Assembly: GCF_900111245.1 (NCBI RefSeq)
Contig: NZ_FOGO01000001.1
Span: forward strand, 372,001 to 436,000
Origin: Streptomyces qinglanensis
GTDB lineage: Bacteria > Actinomycetota > Actinomycetes > Streptomycetales > Streptomycetaceae
DNA: 64,000 nt
Direction: 5' to 3'
Both the position numbers and the translations under genes were made by a program. The notes under the pieces were generated by a model that saw only the letters and a program-made list of their open reading frames with translations, was not told the origin of the DNA and did no database searches. Positions 1 through 8,396 of this stretch are shown piece after piece. Position 1 is the stretch's first letter. Every line of letters begins with the position of its first letter.

Positions 1-360
1 GCCGACCCCTGGCTGGGCTGGACGGAGCTGAACGGCGCGGGCCAGCTGGTGGCGGAGGTCTCGCCCTACGCGGTGGACCTGGACTGGTCGGAACTGTCGG
101 ACCCGGAGGAGATGTCGCAGGTCACAGCGGACCTCGCCCGGGCGACAGCGACGATGCACGCCGCCGCCGACGAGGCGGAGAGCGGGCACAGCCTGGTGCC
201 CTTCTCCACCGAGCGCGCCATCCACGAGGCGATCTCCTCCGACGAGGAGGGCTTCCGCGCGCTGCTGGTGGACTTCGCCCACACCTACGGCGCCCGCGCC
301 CGGCACGACCACCAGATCTTCGTCGACCTCTTCCGCAACGGGCGCATCAGCGGGATGTGA
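1..360 (+). CDS. DUF2252-like protein, C-terminal part (cut by window start)
   Basis: The reading frame is open from base 1 and stops at 358-360, so the start lies outside the window. The visible 119 residues contain a GWTEL segment, an acidic SPYAVDLDWSEL stretch and a helical end with the pattern YGARARHDHQIFVDLFRNGRI. That ending resembles the C-terminus of actinobacterial DUF2252 proteins, whose tail usually reads like 'YADQ..RD...L..A...GRI'. The biochemical role of the family is not established. The codon bias is normal for the window. The family call rests on the tail only, so it is moderate. Confidence 0.6.
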   Translation, partial: ADPWLGWTELNGAGQLVAEVSPYAVDLDWSELSDPEEMSQVTADLARATATMHAAADEAESGHSLVPFSTERAIHEAISSDEEGFRALLVDFAHTYGARARHDHQIFVDLFRNGRISGM

Positions 361-392
361 GGCCCGGGGGAACCTTCCGGTCCCGCGAGCCG

Positions 393-421
393 CCGCGCGG
401 GGCCCGGGGGGACCCGCGCGG
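393..421 (+). terminator. Stem-loop after the DUF2252-like gene
   Basis: CCGCGCGGG (393-401) and CCCGCGCGG (413-421) form a perfect 9-bp stem with an 11-base loop, 33 bases after the upstream stop. There is no U-run, which is usual for high-GC actinobacteria. A terminator role is inferred from position. Confidence 0.4.
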
Positions 422-567
422 GCCCGGGCAGCGCCTGGAGGGGCTCCCCGGGCCGTCCGCCGGGCCCCGCGGAGGCGGGCAGGGCCGGGCGGGGCCGCAC
501 CGGCGCCGGTGGCCGGTTCCCGCCCTTCGCAGACTGCCCGCCCGCTCCCATGGCACACTCGGACCCC

Positions 568-1269
568 ATGGGAACAGCAGGAGTGCGGACGGTGCGGGCG
601 GGGATCTTCACCGCCCTCTGCGTCGCCCTGTCCTCCGGAGCCCATGTACTGCTCTCCGGCTCCCCCGTTCCGCTGCGCCCCTTCCTGCTCGTCTCGGCGG
701 CGGTCTTCGCAGCCGCGTTCGCGCTGGCCGGCCGGGAGCGGAGCTTCGCCCGGATAGCTGCGCTGCTGGTCCCGCTGGAGCTGGCGGCCGACACCGTCTT
801 CACCACCGGCCGGCACGCCTGCTACGGGCAGGCGGGCGGGCCGGTCACCGGGCCGCTGCGCTCGGTCGGCGTCGACCTGCTGTGCGGCGGCGGCAGCGTG
901 GGCACGCCGCTGGCGCGGATGACCGCGCACGGCGGCCGGGCCGCCGCCTACCCGGCGGGCGTGCACGGGGTGCCGGGCACGGCCCTCCCCTGGCTGCTGC
1001 TGGCGGCGCACGTCGCGGCGGGCCTGCTGGCCGCGCTGTGGCTGCGCCGCGGCGAGGCGGCCGCGGCACGGCTGCTGCGCGCCGCGGCCACCGGTGCGTT
1101 CCGTCCGCTGCGGATCGCGGTCGCCGCCGTCGGTGCCGTCCGCGACCGCGGCCCGGTGCTGCCGCCGCGGGCTTCCGCGCCCGGTGCCCCGCCCGCGCTG
1201 CCGCTGCTGACCCACTCCGTACACCGTCGCGGGCCGCCTGCCCGGACCGCCGTGGCACCGGCGGTCTGA
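568..1269 (+). CDS. Integral membrane protein of unknown function
   Basis: A 233-residue protein starting at the ATG at 568; an in-frame ATG at 550 would add six residues. It has hydrophobic helices near residues 11-30, 33-52 and 60-72, a loop with two cysteines (HACYGQ and DLLCGG), another helix around residues 127-148, and a basic, proline-rich end. No catalytic motif is recognisable. It precedes a membrane-anchored DsbA-like protein by 44 bases on the same strand, so the two are probably cotranscribed and may share a role in extracytoplasmic thiol or cofactor chemistry; that is inference from position only. It could equally be an unrelated small membrane protein. Confidence 0.6.
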   Translation: MGTAGVRTVRAGIFTALCVALSSGAHVLLSGSPVPLRPFLLVSAAVFAAAFALAGRERSFARIAALLVPLELAADTVFTTGRHACYGQAGGPVTGPLRSVGVDLLCGGGSVGTPLARMTAHGGRAAAYPAGVHGVPGTALPWLLLAAHVAAGLLAALWLRRGEAAAARLLRAAATGAFRPLRIAVAAVGAVRDRGPVLPPRASAPGAPPALPLLTHSVHRRGPPARTAVAPAV

Positions 1270-1313
1270 GGCAAGGATTCCCCCGCGTACGGACATCGGA
1301 GAAGAAGACAGCC

Positions 1314-2075
1314 ATGAGCAAGCGCAACAGCCAGGAAGCCAAGCGCGCGGCCCGCGAGCGGCTGCGCATCGAGCGTGAGAAGCAGGCCAGGAAGGAGCGG
1401 ACCCGGCGGCAGCTGCTGGTCGCCCTCTCGGTCGTCGGAGTGCTGGCCGTGGTGGCCGGTATCGGGATCTTCGTCGCCAAGCTGAACAGCCAGGACGCCA
1501 GCGACGACGGGATGTCCGTCACGACCGCGGGCGCCAAGGCGGAGAAGACCGTCGACGTCTACGAGGACCTGCGCTGCCCGGCGTGCGCCAGCTTCGAGCA
1601 GGCGATGGGCGAGCCGCTGCAGAAGGGTGCCGAGGAGGGCAAGTACAAGCTGCGCGTCCACCTCGGCGCCATCATCGACGGCAACATGGGCGGCTCCGGC
1701 TCCCGCAACGCCGCCCGTGCGCTGGGCGCCGCCAAGGCCGTGAGCGTCCAGGCGTTCGCGGACTACAAGGCGAAGCTGTACTCGGCCAAGTGGCACCCGG
1801 AGGAGCAGGAGGACAAGTTCGCCGACAACGACTACCTGCTCAAGGTCTCGGACACGGTCCCGGAGCTGAAGGACAACAAGGCGTTCGAGAAGGCCGTCAA
1901 GGGCAAGAAGTACACCAAGTGGGCCAAGGACATGATCGCCGGCTTCAACGGCGCCGACGTCCAGAGCACCCCCACCGTCCGGATCGACGGTGAGCAGGTG
2001 CAGCCCCAGGACGTGCCCGCCAAGCTCAAGGAACTGGGCGTGGACCTGAAGTCGGGCAAGGACGAGAAGAAGTAA
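1314..2075 (+). CDS. Membrane-anchored DsbA-family thioredoxin-fold protein
   Basis: 253 residues. A very basic N-terminus (residues 1-32, many Arg/Lys) precedes one membrane helix at about 33-54, so the protein is predicted to be anchored with its catalytic domain outside. The domain carries the active-site motif CPAC (residues 88-91) after VDVYEDLR, as in DsbA-type oxidoreductases. Near the end the sequence TPTVRIDGE supplies the cis-proline loop (TPT) of the thioredoxin fold. The expected role is disulfide formation or isomerisation in secreted proteins. The ATG at 1314 is preceded by a purine-rich GGAGAAGAAG. The frame stays open far upstream, but there the sequence is low-complexity Arg/Gly/Pro and clearly not coding. 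It probably forms an operon with the membrane protein before it. Confidence 0.88.
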   Translation: MSKRNSQEAKRAARERLRIEREKQARKERTRRQLLVALSVVGVLAVVAGIGIFVAKLNSQDASDDGMSVTTAGAKAEKTVDVYEDLRCPACASFEQAMGEPLQKGAEEGKYKLRVHLGAIIDGNMGGSGSRNAARALGAAKAVSVQAFADYKAKLYSAKWHPEEQEDKFADNDYLLKVSDTVPELKDNKAFEKAVKGKKYTKWAKDMIAGFNGADVQSTPTVRIDGEQVQPQDVPAKLKELGVDLKSGKDEKK

Positions 2076-2141
2076 CCCGCGGCGGCCGGGAGCGGCGAGG
2101 GGCGGACCGTACGAGGTCTGCCCCTCGTTCGTACTCGTGCG

Positions 2142-2147
2142 TAACAT
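2142..2147 (+). promoter_or_regulatory. Candidate -10 (TAACAT) for a leaderless phoD mRNA
   Basis: TAACAT fits TANNNT and ends 8 bases before the GTG start at 2156. Transcription would start at or next to the start codon. There is no convincing -35 and no Shine-Dalgarno sequence. Confidence 0.4.
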
Positions 2148-2155
2148 GACCGCTC

Positions 2156-3835
2156 GTGACTTCTCCCCACTCGAGAACCGAACAGTCCCTGCCCGGCGGC
2201 GCGCTGCCCGCGCCGCGGCGCCGCGCCGTGGTCGCCGCCGGTGCGGCCGGTGCCGCGCTGCTGCCGCTCGCGGGCGCGGCCCCCGCGGCGAGCGCGGCCG
2301 ACGCCGGTCCCTCCTTCGTGCACGGTGTCGCCTCCGGCGACCCGCTCCCCGACGGGGTGCTGCTGTGGACCCGGGTCACCCCGGAGCCCGGCGCCGTCCC
2401 CGGCTCGGGCCGGGGTGCCGCGGTCGACGTCGCGTGGGAGGTGGCCGCGGACCGCGGGTTCACCGACCGCGTGGCGCACGGCACCGTGCGGGCCGAGGCC
2501 GCCTCCGACCACACCGTCAAGGCCGATGTGCGCGGACTGCGCCCGGCCACCACCTACTTCTTCCGCTTCACCGCCGGCGGCGTCCACTCGCCCACCGGCC
2601 GCACCCGCACCGCCCCCGCCGAGGGAGCGGAGGTCTCCAACCTCCGCTTCGGGGTGGTCTCGTGCGCCAACTACGAGGGCGGCTGGTTCGCCTCCTACCG
2701 GCACCTGGCGGCCCGCTCCGACCTGGACGCGGTGCTGCATCTGGGCGACTACATCTACGAGTACGGGCACGGCGAGTACCCCACCGGGGACGACGTCGTG
2801 CGGACCGTCCAGCCCGAGCACGAGATCGTCTCGCTCGCCGACTACCGCACCCGGCACGGCCACTACAAGGCGGACCCCGACCTGCGGGCGATGCACGCGG
2901 CGCACCCCCTCGTCGCGATCTGGGACGACCACGAGTTCGCCGACAACGCCTGGTCGGGCGGGGCCGTCAACCACGACCCGGAGACGGAGGGCGGTTGGGC
3001 GCAGCGGGTCGCGGCGGCGAAGCAGGCGTACTTCGAGTGGCTCCCGGTACGGCCCTCCACCGCGGGCACCACTTTCCGGCGGCTGCGCTTCGGGCAGTTG
3101 GCCGAGCTGCACCTGCTGGACCTGCGCTCGTTCCGCGACGCGCAGGCCAAGGTGGGGCACGGCGGGGACATCGACGACCCGGACCGCACCCTGACCGGGC
3201 GCAAGCAGCTCGACTGGCTGAAGAAGGGGCTGGCGAGCTCGCAGGCCCGCTGGAAGCTCGTCGGCAACCCGGTGATGATCTCCCAGGTGGCCTTCGGCTC
3301 CGTCCCCGCCAAGTTCCTCGGGCCGCTGGGCGAACTGCTCGGCGTCCCCAAGGAGGGGCTGGCCGTCAACACCGACCAGTGGGACGGCTACACGGACGAC
3401 CGCCGGGAACTCCTCACCCACCTGCGCGACAACCGGATCACCGACACCGTCTTCCTCACCGGTGACATCCATATGAACTGGGCCAACGAGGTTCCGCTGC
3501 TCGCGGCCGACTACCCCCACGAAGCCCCGCTGGCAACGGAGTTCGTCATCACCTCCGTCACCTCCGACAACCTGGACGACACCCTGCACGTGGCGCCCGA
3601 CACCCTCTCGGGCCTCGCGGAGGCGGCCGTCCGCGCCGCCAACCGGCACGTGCGCTGGGTCGACATGGACTCGCACGGATTCGGGGTGCTGGACGTGGAC
3701 GCGCACCGGGCGCAGATGGACTACTTCGTGCTGTCCGACAAGGCGGACAAGAACGCGACCGCCGCACTGCGCCGCTCGTACCGCACCGATTCCGGCTCGC
3801 AGCGGATCGAACGGACGTATCGCCCCCTGCACTGA
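2156..3835 (+). CDS. phoD: Secreted alkaline phosphatase / phosphodiesterase, PhoD family
   Basis: 559 residues. The N-terminus has a twin-arginine-type signal ([13 protein letters not shown] at about residues 20-32, ending near AASA), so it is probably Tat-exported. A fibronectin-like N-terminal domain follows ([19 protein letters not shown]). The metallophosphatase core then shows the metal-binding motifs [20 protein letters not shown] (about 197-205), WDDHEFADN (about 256-264) and GDIHMNW (about 436-442). The family hydrolyses phosphomonoesters and diesters outside the cell using Ca/Fe to scavenge phosphate. No clear PHO box was found directly upstream, so phosphate control is not shown here. 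The GTG start at 2156 is chosen because it gives a complete Tat signal and sits 8 bases after a TANNNT element. Length is normal for the family. Confidence 0.93.
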   Translation: MTSPHSRTEQSLPGGALPAPRRRAVVAAGAAGAALLPLAGAAPAASAADAGPSFVHGVASGDPLPDGVLLWTRVTPEPGAVPGSGRGAAVDVAWEVAADRGFTDRVAHGTVRAEAASDHTVKADVRGLRPATTYFFRFTAGGVHSPTGRTRTAPAEGAEVSNLRFGVVSCANYEGGWFASYRHLAARSDLDAVLHLGDYIYEYGHGEYPTGDDVVRTVQPEHEIVSLADYRTRHGHYKADPDLRAMHAAHPLVAIWDDHEFADNAWSGGAVNHDPETEGGWAQRVAAAKQAYFEWLPVRPSTAGTTFRRLRFGQLAELHLLDLRSFRDAQAKVGHGGDIDDPDRTLTGRKQLDWLKKGLASSQARWKLVGNPVMISQVAFGSVPAKFLGPLGELLGVPKEGLAVNTDQWDGYTDDRRELLTHLRDNRITDTVFLTGDIHMNWANEVPLLAADYPHEAPLATEFVITSVTSDNLDDTLHVAPDTLSGLAEAAVRAANRHVRWVDMDSHGFGVLDVDAHRAQMDYFVLSDKADKNATAALRRSYRTDSGSQRIERTYRPLH

Positions 3836-3847
3836 GCCGCACCGCCG

Positions 3848-3853
3848 TACGCT
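3848..3853 (+). promoter_or_regulatory. Candidate -10 (TACGCT) 6 bases before the kinase start
   Basis: TACGCT fits TANNNT and ends 6 bases before the ATG at 3860. No -35 or Shine-Dalgarno sequence is obvious, which suggests a leaderless transcript. Confidence 0.35.
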
Positions 3854-3859
3854 GGCCTC

Positions 3860-5491
3860 ATGGCAGGGGGCGAGCAGGGGGAGCAGGGGCACCTCGTCGA
3901 TCAGCGTTTCGAACTGCTGGAGACGCTGGGGGCCGGGGGCATGGGAACGGTGTGGCGGGCGCGGGATGTCGCGCTGCACCGCGAGGTGGCGCTGAAGGAG
4001 GTCCGGCCCTTGTCGGCCGGACCCGGCGATCCCGCGGCCCTGGAGGGGTCGGAAGGGTCCCGGGCGCTGCGCGAACGCGTGCTGCGCGAGGCCCGGGCCC
4101 TGGCCCGGCTCAGCCATCCGCACGTGGTGACGATCCACCACATCGTGGACGAGGGGCCCTACCCCTGGCTCGTGATGGAGCTGGTGGACGGCCCCTCGCT
4201 GGAGCAGCGGCTGGCCGAGGGGCCGTTGGAGCCGCGTGCGGCCGCCCGGCTGGGCCGCGAGGTGCTCTCGGCGCTGCGCACGGCGCACGCCGCGGGCATC
4301 CAGCACCGCGATGTGAAGCCCGGCAACGTGCTGCTGCGCGCGGACGGTTCGGCGGTGCTCACGGACTTCGGCATCGCCGCGCTCCAGGACTCCGCCGCGG
4401 TGACGGCGACGGGCGAGTTCCTGGGGTCGCCGGAGTTCGTCGCGCCGGAGCGGGTCCGCGGGGTGGACGACGACCCGGCCGGTGATCTGTGGTCCCTGGC
4501 GCTGACGTTGTACGTGTGCACGGAGGGCCGCAGCCCGCTGCGCCGCGCCACCACGCTGGCCACCATCGCGGCGGTGCTCGACGATCCGGTGCCGCCGCCG
4601 GTGCGCAGCGGCGCGCTGGCGCCGGTACTGGCCGCGGTGCTCGTCAAGGACCCCGCGGCCCGGCCCGACGGGGCGGAGCTGGAGCGGATGCTGGCAGACG
4701 TCGCGGAGGGCCGGACGGCGACGCCGTATCTGCCGACCGAGACGTCGATCCCGGTCCGCTCCCCGGGCGCGCCTCCGGTGCCGACGCCCGTACCGGCACC
4801 GGGGGCTTCCACCGCGGCGCCCGGCGGCGCGGGCGGGAGGGCGCCGCACCGGCGGCGGGCCGTGTGGGCCGCTGCGGGCGGAGTGCTGGCGGCCGCGCTC
4901 GTCGCCGGGGGGCTGTTCCTGCTGGTCCGGCCGGGCGGCTCCGACGGCGCGGCGGCCGGGAGCGAGGACGGCAGGCGCGGTGCGCGCCCGGCCCCGACGG
5001 TGTCCGACGCGCAGGACGCCTCCTCGGCGCCGGAGACCGGCCCCTCCGCCTCCTCCGCCGGACCGGAGTCGACCCCGAGCCGGGAACCGGAGCCGGAACC
5101 CAGCACATCCTCGGCCCGGTCCGGCCCTCCGGCCGACTCCCCTGCCGGCTCTCCGGCCGACACCTGGGTGGCACAGCTCGGTTCGGTCGCGAAGGCGGAC
5201 GGCACCGGCGCACGCGAGAAGATGCGCGCCGCCCTGAGCCGCAAGGCCGACGGGGTGCGCTATCTCGACAGCGACAGCTTCGCCTCGCTGCGCGGGGGCT
5301 ACTGGATGTTCTACAGCTCCGGACCCGCGGGCGGCTTCCCCGACGGGACGGCGGCCGCCTCCTGGTGCAGCGCGCGGGGCCTCACCTCGTCGAACCAGTG
5401 CGTGGGCCGCTACGTCAGCGACGATGCCGCGGACCGCCCCTACATCTGCGCGCCCGGCGCCGCCCAGGGCACGGGGCGCTGCGAGCGCTGA
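3860..5491 (+). CDS. Transmembrane Ser/Thr protein kinase with a Cys-containing extracellular domain
   Basis: 543 residues. A Hanks-type kinase domain occupies about residues 15-275: G-loop GAGGMG (24-29), catalytic-site Lys46 in ALKEV, HRDVKPGN (149-156), DFG (169-171) and the activation-loop end GSPEFVAPERV. A Pro/Ala-rich linker leads to one membrane helix at about 334-355. Outside, a Ser/Pro/Glu-rich spacer is followed by a compact C-terminal domain of about 110 residues with four cysteines (ASWCSARG, SNQCVG, YICAP, GRCER). There are no PASTA repeats, so the sensed signal is probably different from that of PknB-type kinases. It lies just after phoD on the same strand; the 24-base gap and its own -10-like element leave cotranscription open. 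Which pathway it controls cannot be read from sequence. Confidence 0.9.
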   Translation: MAGGEQGEQGHLVDQRFELLETLGAGGMGTVWRARDVALHREVALKEVRPLSAGPGDPAALEGSEGSRALRERVLREARALARLSHPHVVTIHHIVDEGPYPWLVMELVDGPSLEQRLAEGPLEPRAAARLGREVLSALRTAHAAGIQHRDVKPGNVLLRADGSAVLTDFGIAALQDSAAVTATGEFLGSPEFVAPERVRGVDDDPAGDLWSLALTLYVCTEGRSPLRRATTLATIAAVLDDPVPPPVRSGALAPVLAAVLVKDPAARPDGAELERMLADVAEGRTATPYLPTETSIPVRSPGAPPVPTPVPAPGASTAAPGGAGGRAPHRRRAVWAAAGGVLAAALVAGGLFLLVRPGGSDGAAAGSEDGRRGARPAPTVSDAQDASSAPETGPSASSAGPESTPSREPEPEPSTSSARSGPPADSPAGSPADTWVAQLGSVAKADGTGAREKMRAALSRKADGVRYLDSDSFASLRGGYWMFYSSGPAGGFPDGTAAASWCSARGLTSSNQCVGRYVSDDAADRPYICAPGAAQGTGRCER

Positions 5492-5670
5492 GCCGTCCGG
5501 TCACGGCGCCCCGCGGTCGCGTTGGGCCGACCGGCGGCCGAGCGCACTCCCTTCCGGCGGTGGTGGCCTGTCGCCGCCGCGGTCCGGCTCCGCTGTGCGT
5601 ACGTTGTGGGGCATTCGACGCGTTGGCCCCCGCGCCCCGAGGGCGCGTGATGCGGAGGTCGAGGGAGACC

Positions 5671-6399
5671 ATGAGCTGGACACGTGCACGGAGGACGGCA
5701 GCCGCGGCCGCGATCTCCGGACTGCTCGCGCTCGTTCCGGCGGCACCGGCGGCACCGGCCGCCGGCAGCGCCGGGGAACGGGCGGGGCGCACACCCTCGT
5801 CCGGGGCCGCGGCCGCGGAACGAGCCGCCGCGCCGACCCCGCCACCGCCCCGCCTGCCGCGGAACTTCACCGGCAAGGGCCGGTGGATCGTCCGCGACCT
5901 GGGGATCGAGGTCCCGTTCCGCTGGGCGGGCCGCGACGGGGACAGCCAGATGGTGGCGGGGGGTCCGCAGTACCCGATCTGGTTCACGAACCTGATCTAC
6001 CGCGGGACGCTCTACACGCTCACCTACAAGTGGCCCGGGCTGACCGAGCACCCCTGCTCGAAGATCCCCGGTTTCGACCGGGAACGGCTGAACGAGCTGC
6101 TCGCCAAGGCGCGGTTCGTCGGACGCGAGACCCTGGAGCGCACCCCGCGGCGGCAGGTGAACCACTGGCGGGTCGGTGTCGTCCTGCCGCAGCGGCCGCC
6201 GGGGAACCACCTGCGCTTCCCGCTCGCCCTCGGGGACGTCTACGTCGACCAGCGGGATCCCGGCACGTTCTGGCAGGTGCTCCAGTTCGGGGTCCAGAAC
6301 CTCTACGATCCCGAGCTGGACGAGTGGCTGGTGATGAAGACCTTCGCGCACCGTCCGGGAGAGGTGGAACTGCCGCGGCGGTGCCGCACCGCCTCCTGA
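5671..6399 (+). CDS. Secreted protein of unknown function
   Basis: 242 residues from the ATG at 5671; an alternative in-frame ATG lies at 5650. The choice of 5671 rests on GAGGGAG a few bases upstream. The first ~38 residues form a Sec-type signal peptide (basic WTRARR, then Ala/Leu-rich, cleavage likely near APAAGSA). An Ala/Pro-rich spacer follows, then a globular domain rich in aromatic residues (FRWAGRDGDSQMV, YPIWFTNLIYRG, TYKWPGL, NHWRVGVVLP, FWQVLQFGVQNLYDPE) with two cysteines that could pair (EHPCSK and PRRCRT). I do not recognise the family. The trailing ~180 residues look like a folded beta-rich domain. It is transcribed in the same direction as the kinase upstream (179-base gap) and ends facing a convergent gene. 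Confidence 0.7.
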   Translation: MSWTRARRTAAAAAISGLLALVPAAPAAPAAGSAGERAGRTPSSGAAAAERAAAPTPPPPRLPRNFTGKGRWIVRDLGIEVPFRWAGRDGDSQMVAGGPQYPIWFTNLIYRGTLYTLTYKWPGLTEHPCSKIPGFDRERLNELLAKARFVGRETLERTPRRQVNHWRVGVVLPQRPPGNHLRFPLALGDVYVDQRDPGTFWQVLQFGVQNLYDPELDEWLVMKTFAHRPGEVELPRRCRTAS

Positions 6400-6427
6400 G
6401 CCTCCCGGGCAGCGCGGACGCCGCTGA

Positions 6428-6502
6428 GCGCCCGCCGCGCCCCGGCCCGGGCACCGCCGCGGGGTCACCGGCTCCGGCGGGCGCGGCGGGCGCGGCGGGC
6501 GC
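6428..6502. terminator. Convergent-gene stem-loop with triple GGCGGGCGC repeat
   Basis: GCGCCCGCCGCGCC (6428-6441) is perfectly complementary to GGCGCGGCGGGCGC (6480-6493) and again to the same sequence shifted by 9 bases (6489-6502). The 3' arm is a triple tandem GGCGGGCGC. It lies between two convergent stops, so a shared terminator is inferred; the loop is long. Confidence 0.4.
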
Positions 6503-7090
6503 CTACAGCGTCTCCAGGAACCCCAGCACCGTCCGCCAGGTGCGCTCGGCGGCCTCCTCGTCGTAGTCCTCCAGCTCGGCGTGTGTGTACAGGTGCCCGG
6601 CCGCCGGATAGCGGTGCACCTCCACCTCGGCACCGGCCTGCTGCATCCGCAGGTACCAGGCGGTCAGCCAGTCGTGCGGTTCGAAGGCGTCGGGGTCGCC
6701 GACGTGGAGTTGCACGGGCAGGTCGTCGACCGCCGCGTCCTCCGGGATGTCCGAGGTGCCGGAGAAGAGCACCAGACCGCGGGCCTTGTCGTCGGCCAGC
6801 GCGAGGGTCTGGGCGATGGAGCCGCCCATCGAGAAGCCCGCGTAGACCAGCCCCTTGCCCGAGTGCGGCGCCGCGGCGGCCACGGCCCTGCGCAGCAGCT
6901 CGTCGCGGTCGGGGCTGCCCTCCTCCTCGCGCATCCGCATCCCCTCCTCCACCGAGGCGGCGGTCCGGCCGTCGAACAGGTCGGGGGCCACCACCTCGTG
7001 CCCCGCGGCGCGGAGCCGCTCCGCCGCGGCGCGCACGTCCGGAGTGAGCCCGCACACGGAGTGCAGGAGAACGAGCGATACGGGTGCCAC
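6503..7090 (-). CDS. Dienelactone hydrolase-like alpha/beta hydrolase
   Basis: 195 residues. The alpha/beta-hydrolase core shows VLLHSVCGL (oxyanion region), VVAPDLFDG, the nucleophile elbow GFSMGGS and a C-terminal GHLYTH that would supply the catalytic His; DPDAFEPHDW provides the acidic region. True dienelactone hydrolases use a Cys nucleophile, but here the elbow has Ser, so this is a DLH-fold hydrolase rather than an assured dienelactone hydrolase; the substrate is unknown. The start chosen is the GTG at 7090, which has GAAGGAAG at about the right distance. The longer open frame upstream is not supported. It is divergent from the MscS gene (156-base gap). Confidence 0.85.
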   Translation of the reverse strand: MAPVSLVLLHSVCGLTPDVRAAAERLRAAGHEVVAPDLFDGRTAASVEEGMRMREEEGSPDRDELLRRAVAAAAPHSGKGLVYAGFSMGGSIAQTLALADDKARGLVLFSGTSDIPEDAAVDDLPVQLHVGDPDAFEPHDWLTAWYLRMQQAGAEVEVHRYPAAGHLYTHAELEDYDEEAAERTWRTVLGFLETL

Positions 7091-7246
7091 AGATGTCACT
7101 TCCTTCACAAAGAACCCCTGGTGCGGCTCCTGGAGCCGGGTACTCCACATGGTGCCAGGTACGGTCGTCGGTGGTCCTCGGGCGGCCCGCCGCGGCCCGC
7201 CCGTCCCGGCACCGAGCCCGGGAACCCCGCTAGGAGAAAGGCGATC

Positions 7247-8284
7247 ATGGAGAACGTGCTCCGGCCCGTCATCGTCTTCGGTGGCGCGATCGTGCTCTCG
7301 TACGTGCTCGCCTGGGCCGTCGACCGGCTGATGGTACGCCTGGACACCCGCCACCCGGAGACCCCGATGTGGGGGCTGCTGCGCAGCGGCCGCTTCCCCT
7401 TCCAGGCGGTCCTGTTCGTGCTGCTGGTCAGCAGTTTCTTCGACAGCACGCACCTGGCCAAGGACCACCGGGCCGGTGTCGACCGGTGGCTGACCATCGT
7501 GCTGGTCGCCGCCTCGGCCTGGCTGATCCTGCGGATCGTCGCCGCCATAACGGAGACGCTGGCCAACCGCTACGCCGGCGCCGCCCTGGACCCGGCGCGG
7601 GGACGGCGGGTACGCACCCAGCTCACCCTGATCCGGCGGCTGATCACCGCCGTGGTGACGGTGATCGCGGTGGCCGCCGTGCTGCTCCAGTTCCCGGGCA
7701 TGAAGACGTTCGGCACCTCGATGCTCGCCTCGGCCGGTGTGCTGGGCATCGTCGCCGGTATCGCGGCCCAGTCCACGCTGGGCAACCTGTTCGCCGGGCT
7801 GTCGATCGCCTTCGGCGACATGGTGCGGATCGGCGACGAGGTCGTGGTGGAGGGGGAGCTGGGCACGGTCGAGGAGATCACCGTCTCCTATCTGGTGATC
7901 CTCACCTGGGACGAGCGCCGGATCACGATGCCGGTCTCCTACTTCACCAACAAGCCGTTCGAGAACTGGTCCCGCGGCGGCCCGCAGATGACCGGCACCG
8001 TCTACCTCCACCTCGACCACTCGACCCCCGTCGCGGAGCTGCGCGCCAAGACGGAGGAGCTGGTCCGGGCGAGCGACGAGTGGGACGGGCGGAACTGGAA
8101 CGTGGTGGTCACCGGGACCACACCGACCACCGTCGAGGTACGGGTGGCCGTGACGGCGCGCACCTCCGGCGACCTGTGGACGCTGCGCTGCTCGCTGCGC
8201 GAGGACCTGATCGCCTGGCTGCGGGCCTACCACCCCGATTCGCTGCCGGGGATCCGGTACATCCCGCAGGAGAAGTCGATCTGA
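7247..8284 (+). CDS. MscS-family small-conductance mechanosensitive channel
   Basis: 345 residues. Three to four N-terminal membrane helices (residues ~5-22, 45-62, 75-97, 120-140) lead to the pore-lining helix with its Gly/Ala pattern (FGTSMLASAGVLGIVAGIAA at about 152-171) and the family-defining QSTLGNLFAGLSIAFGDMVRIGD. Next comes the Sm-like beta domain with VEEITVSYLVILTWDERRITMPVSYF, then the mixed C-terminal domain. The protein would release solutes on hypo-osmotic shock. The start is supported by TAGGAGAAAG 6 bases upstream. It converges with the antiporter gene downstream. No unusual features; length is typical for actinobacterial members with extra N-terminal helices. Confidence 0.92.
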   Translation: MENVLRPVIVFGGAIVLSYVLAWAVDRLMVRLDTRHPETPMWGLLRSGRFPFQAVLFVLLVSSFFDSTHLAKDHRAGVDRWLTIVLVAASAWLILRIVAAITETLANRYAGAALDPARGRRVRTQLTLIRRLITAVVTVIAVAAVLLQFPGMKTFGTSMLASAGVLGIVAGIAAQSTLGNLFAGLSIAFGDMVRIGDEVVVEGELGTVEEITVSYLVILTWDERRITMPVSYFTNKPFENWSRGGPQMTGTVYLHLDHSTPVAELRAKTEELVRASDEWDGRNWNVVVTGTTPTTVEVRVAVTARTSGDLWTLRCSLREDLIAWLRAYHPDSLPGIRYIPQEKSI

Positions 8285-8396
8285 CCCGCGGGCCCGGCCC
8301 GCACACCCGCGCGCGGCGCCGGTCCCGGCCGCGGCTGTGCCGCCGCTGTGCCGCCGCCACGGCGCACTCGTCGCGGCGGGCCCGGCGCGGGACGGC

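Noticed and set aside
357..2075. A 572-residue plus-strand ORF joining noncoding sequence to the DsbA-like protein
   Set aside because: The first ~320 residues are low-complexity and overlap the membrane-protein gene in another frame; the true start is the ATG at 1314.
1832..4849. A 1005-residue minus-strand ORF antisense to phoD and the kinase
   Set aside because: It is Arg/Pro/Gly-rich shadow sequence caused by high GC; the plus strand holds motif-complete genes with proper starts.
4489..6399. A 636-residue plus-strand ORF ending in the secreted protein
   Set aside because: Upstream of 5650 it is a shadow of the kinase gene; only the part from 5671 has a signal peptide and protein-like sequence.
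6503..8233. A 576-residue minus-strand ORF reading across the MscS gene into the hydrolase
   Set aside because: The portion opposite mscS is His/Gln/Arg shadow sequence; the hydrolase starts at the GTG at 7090 with a ribosome site.
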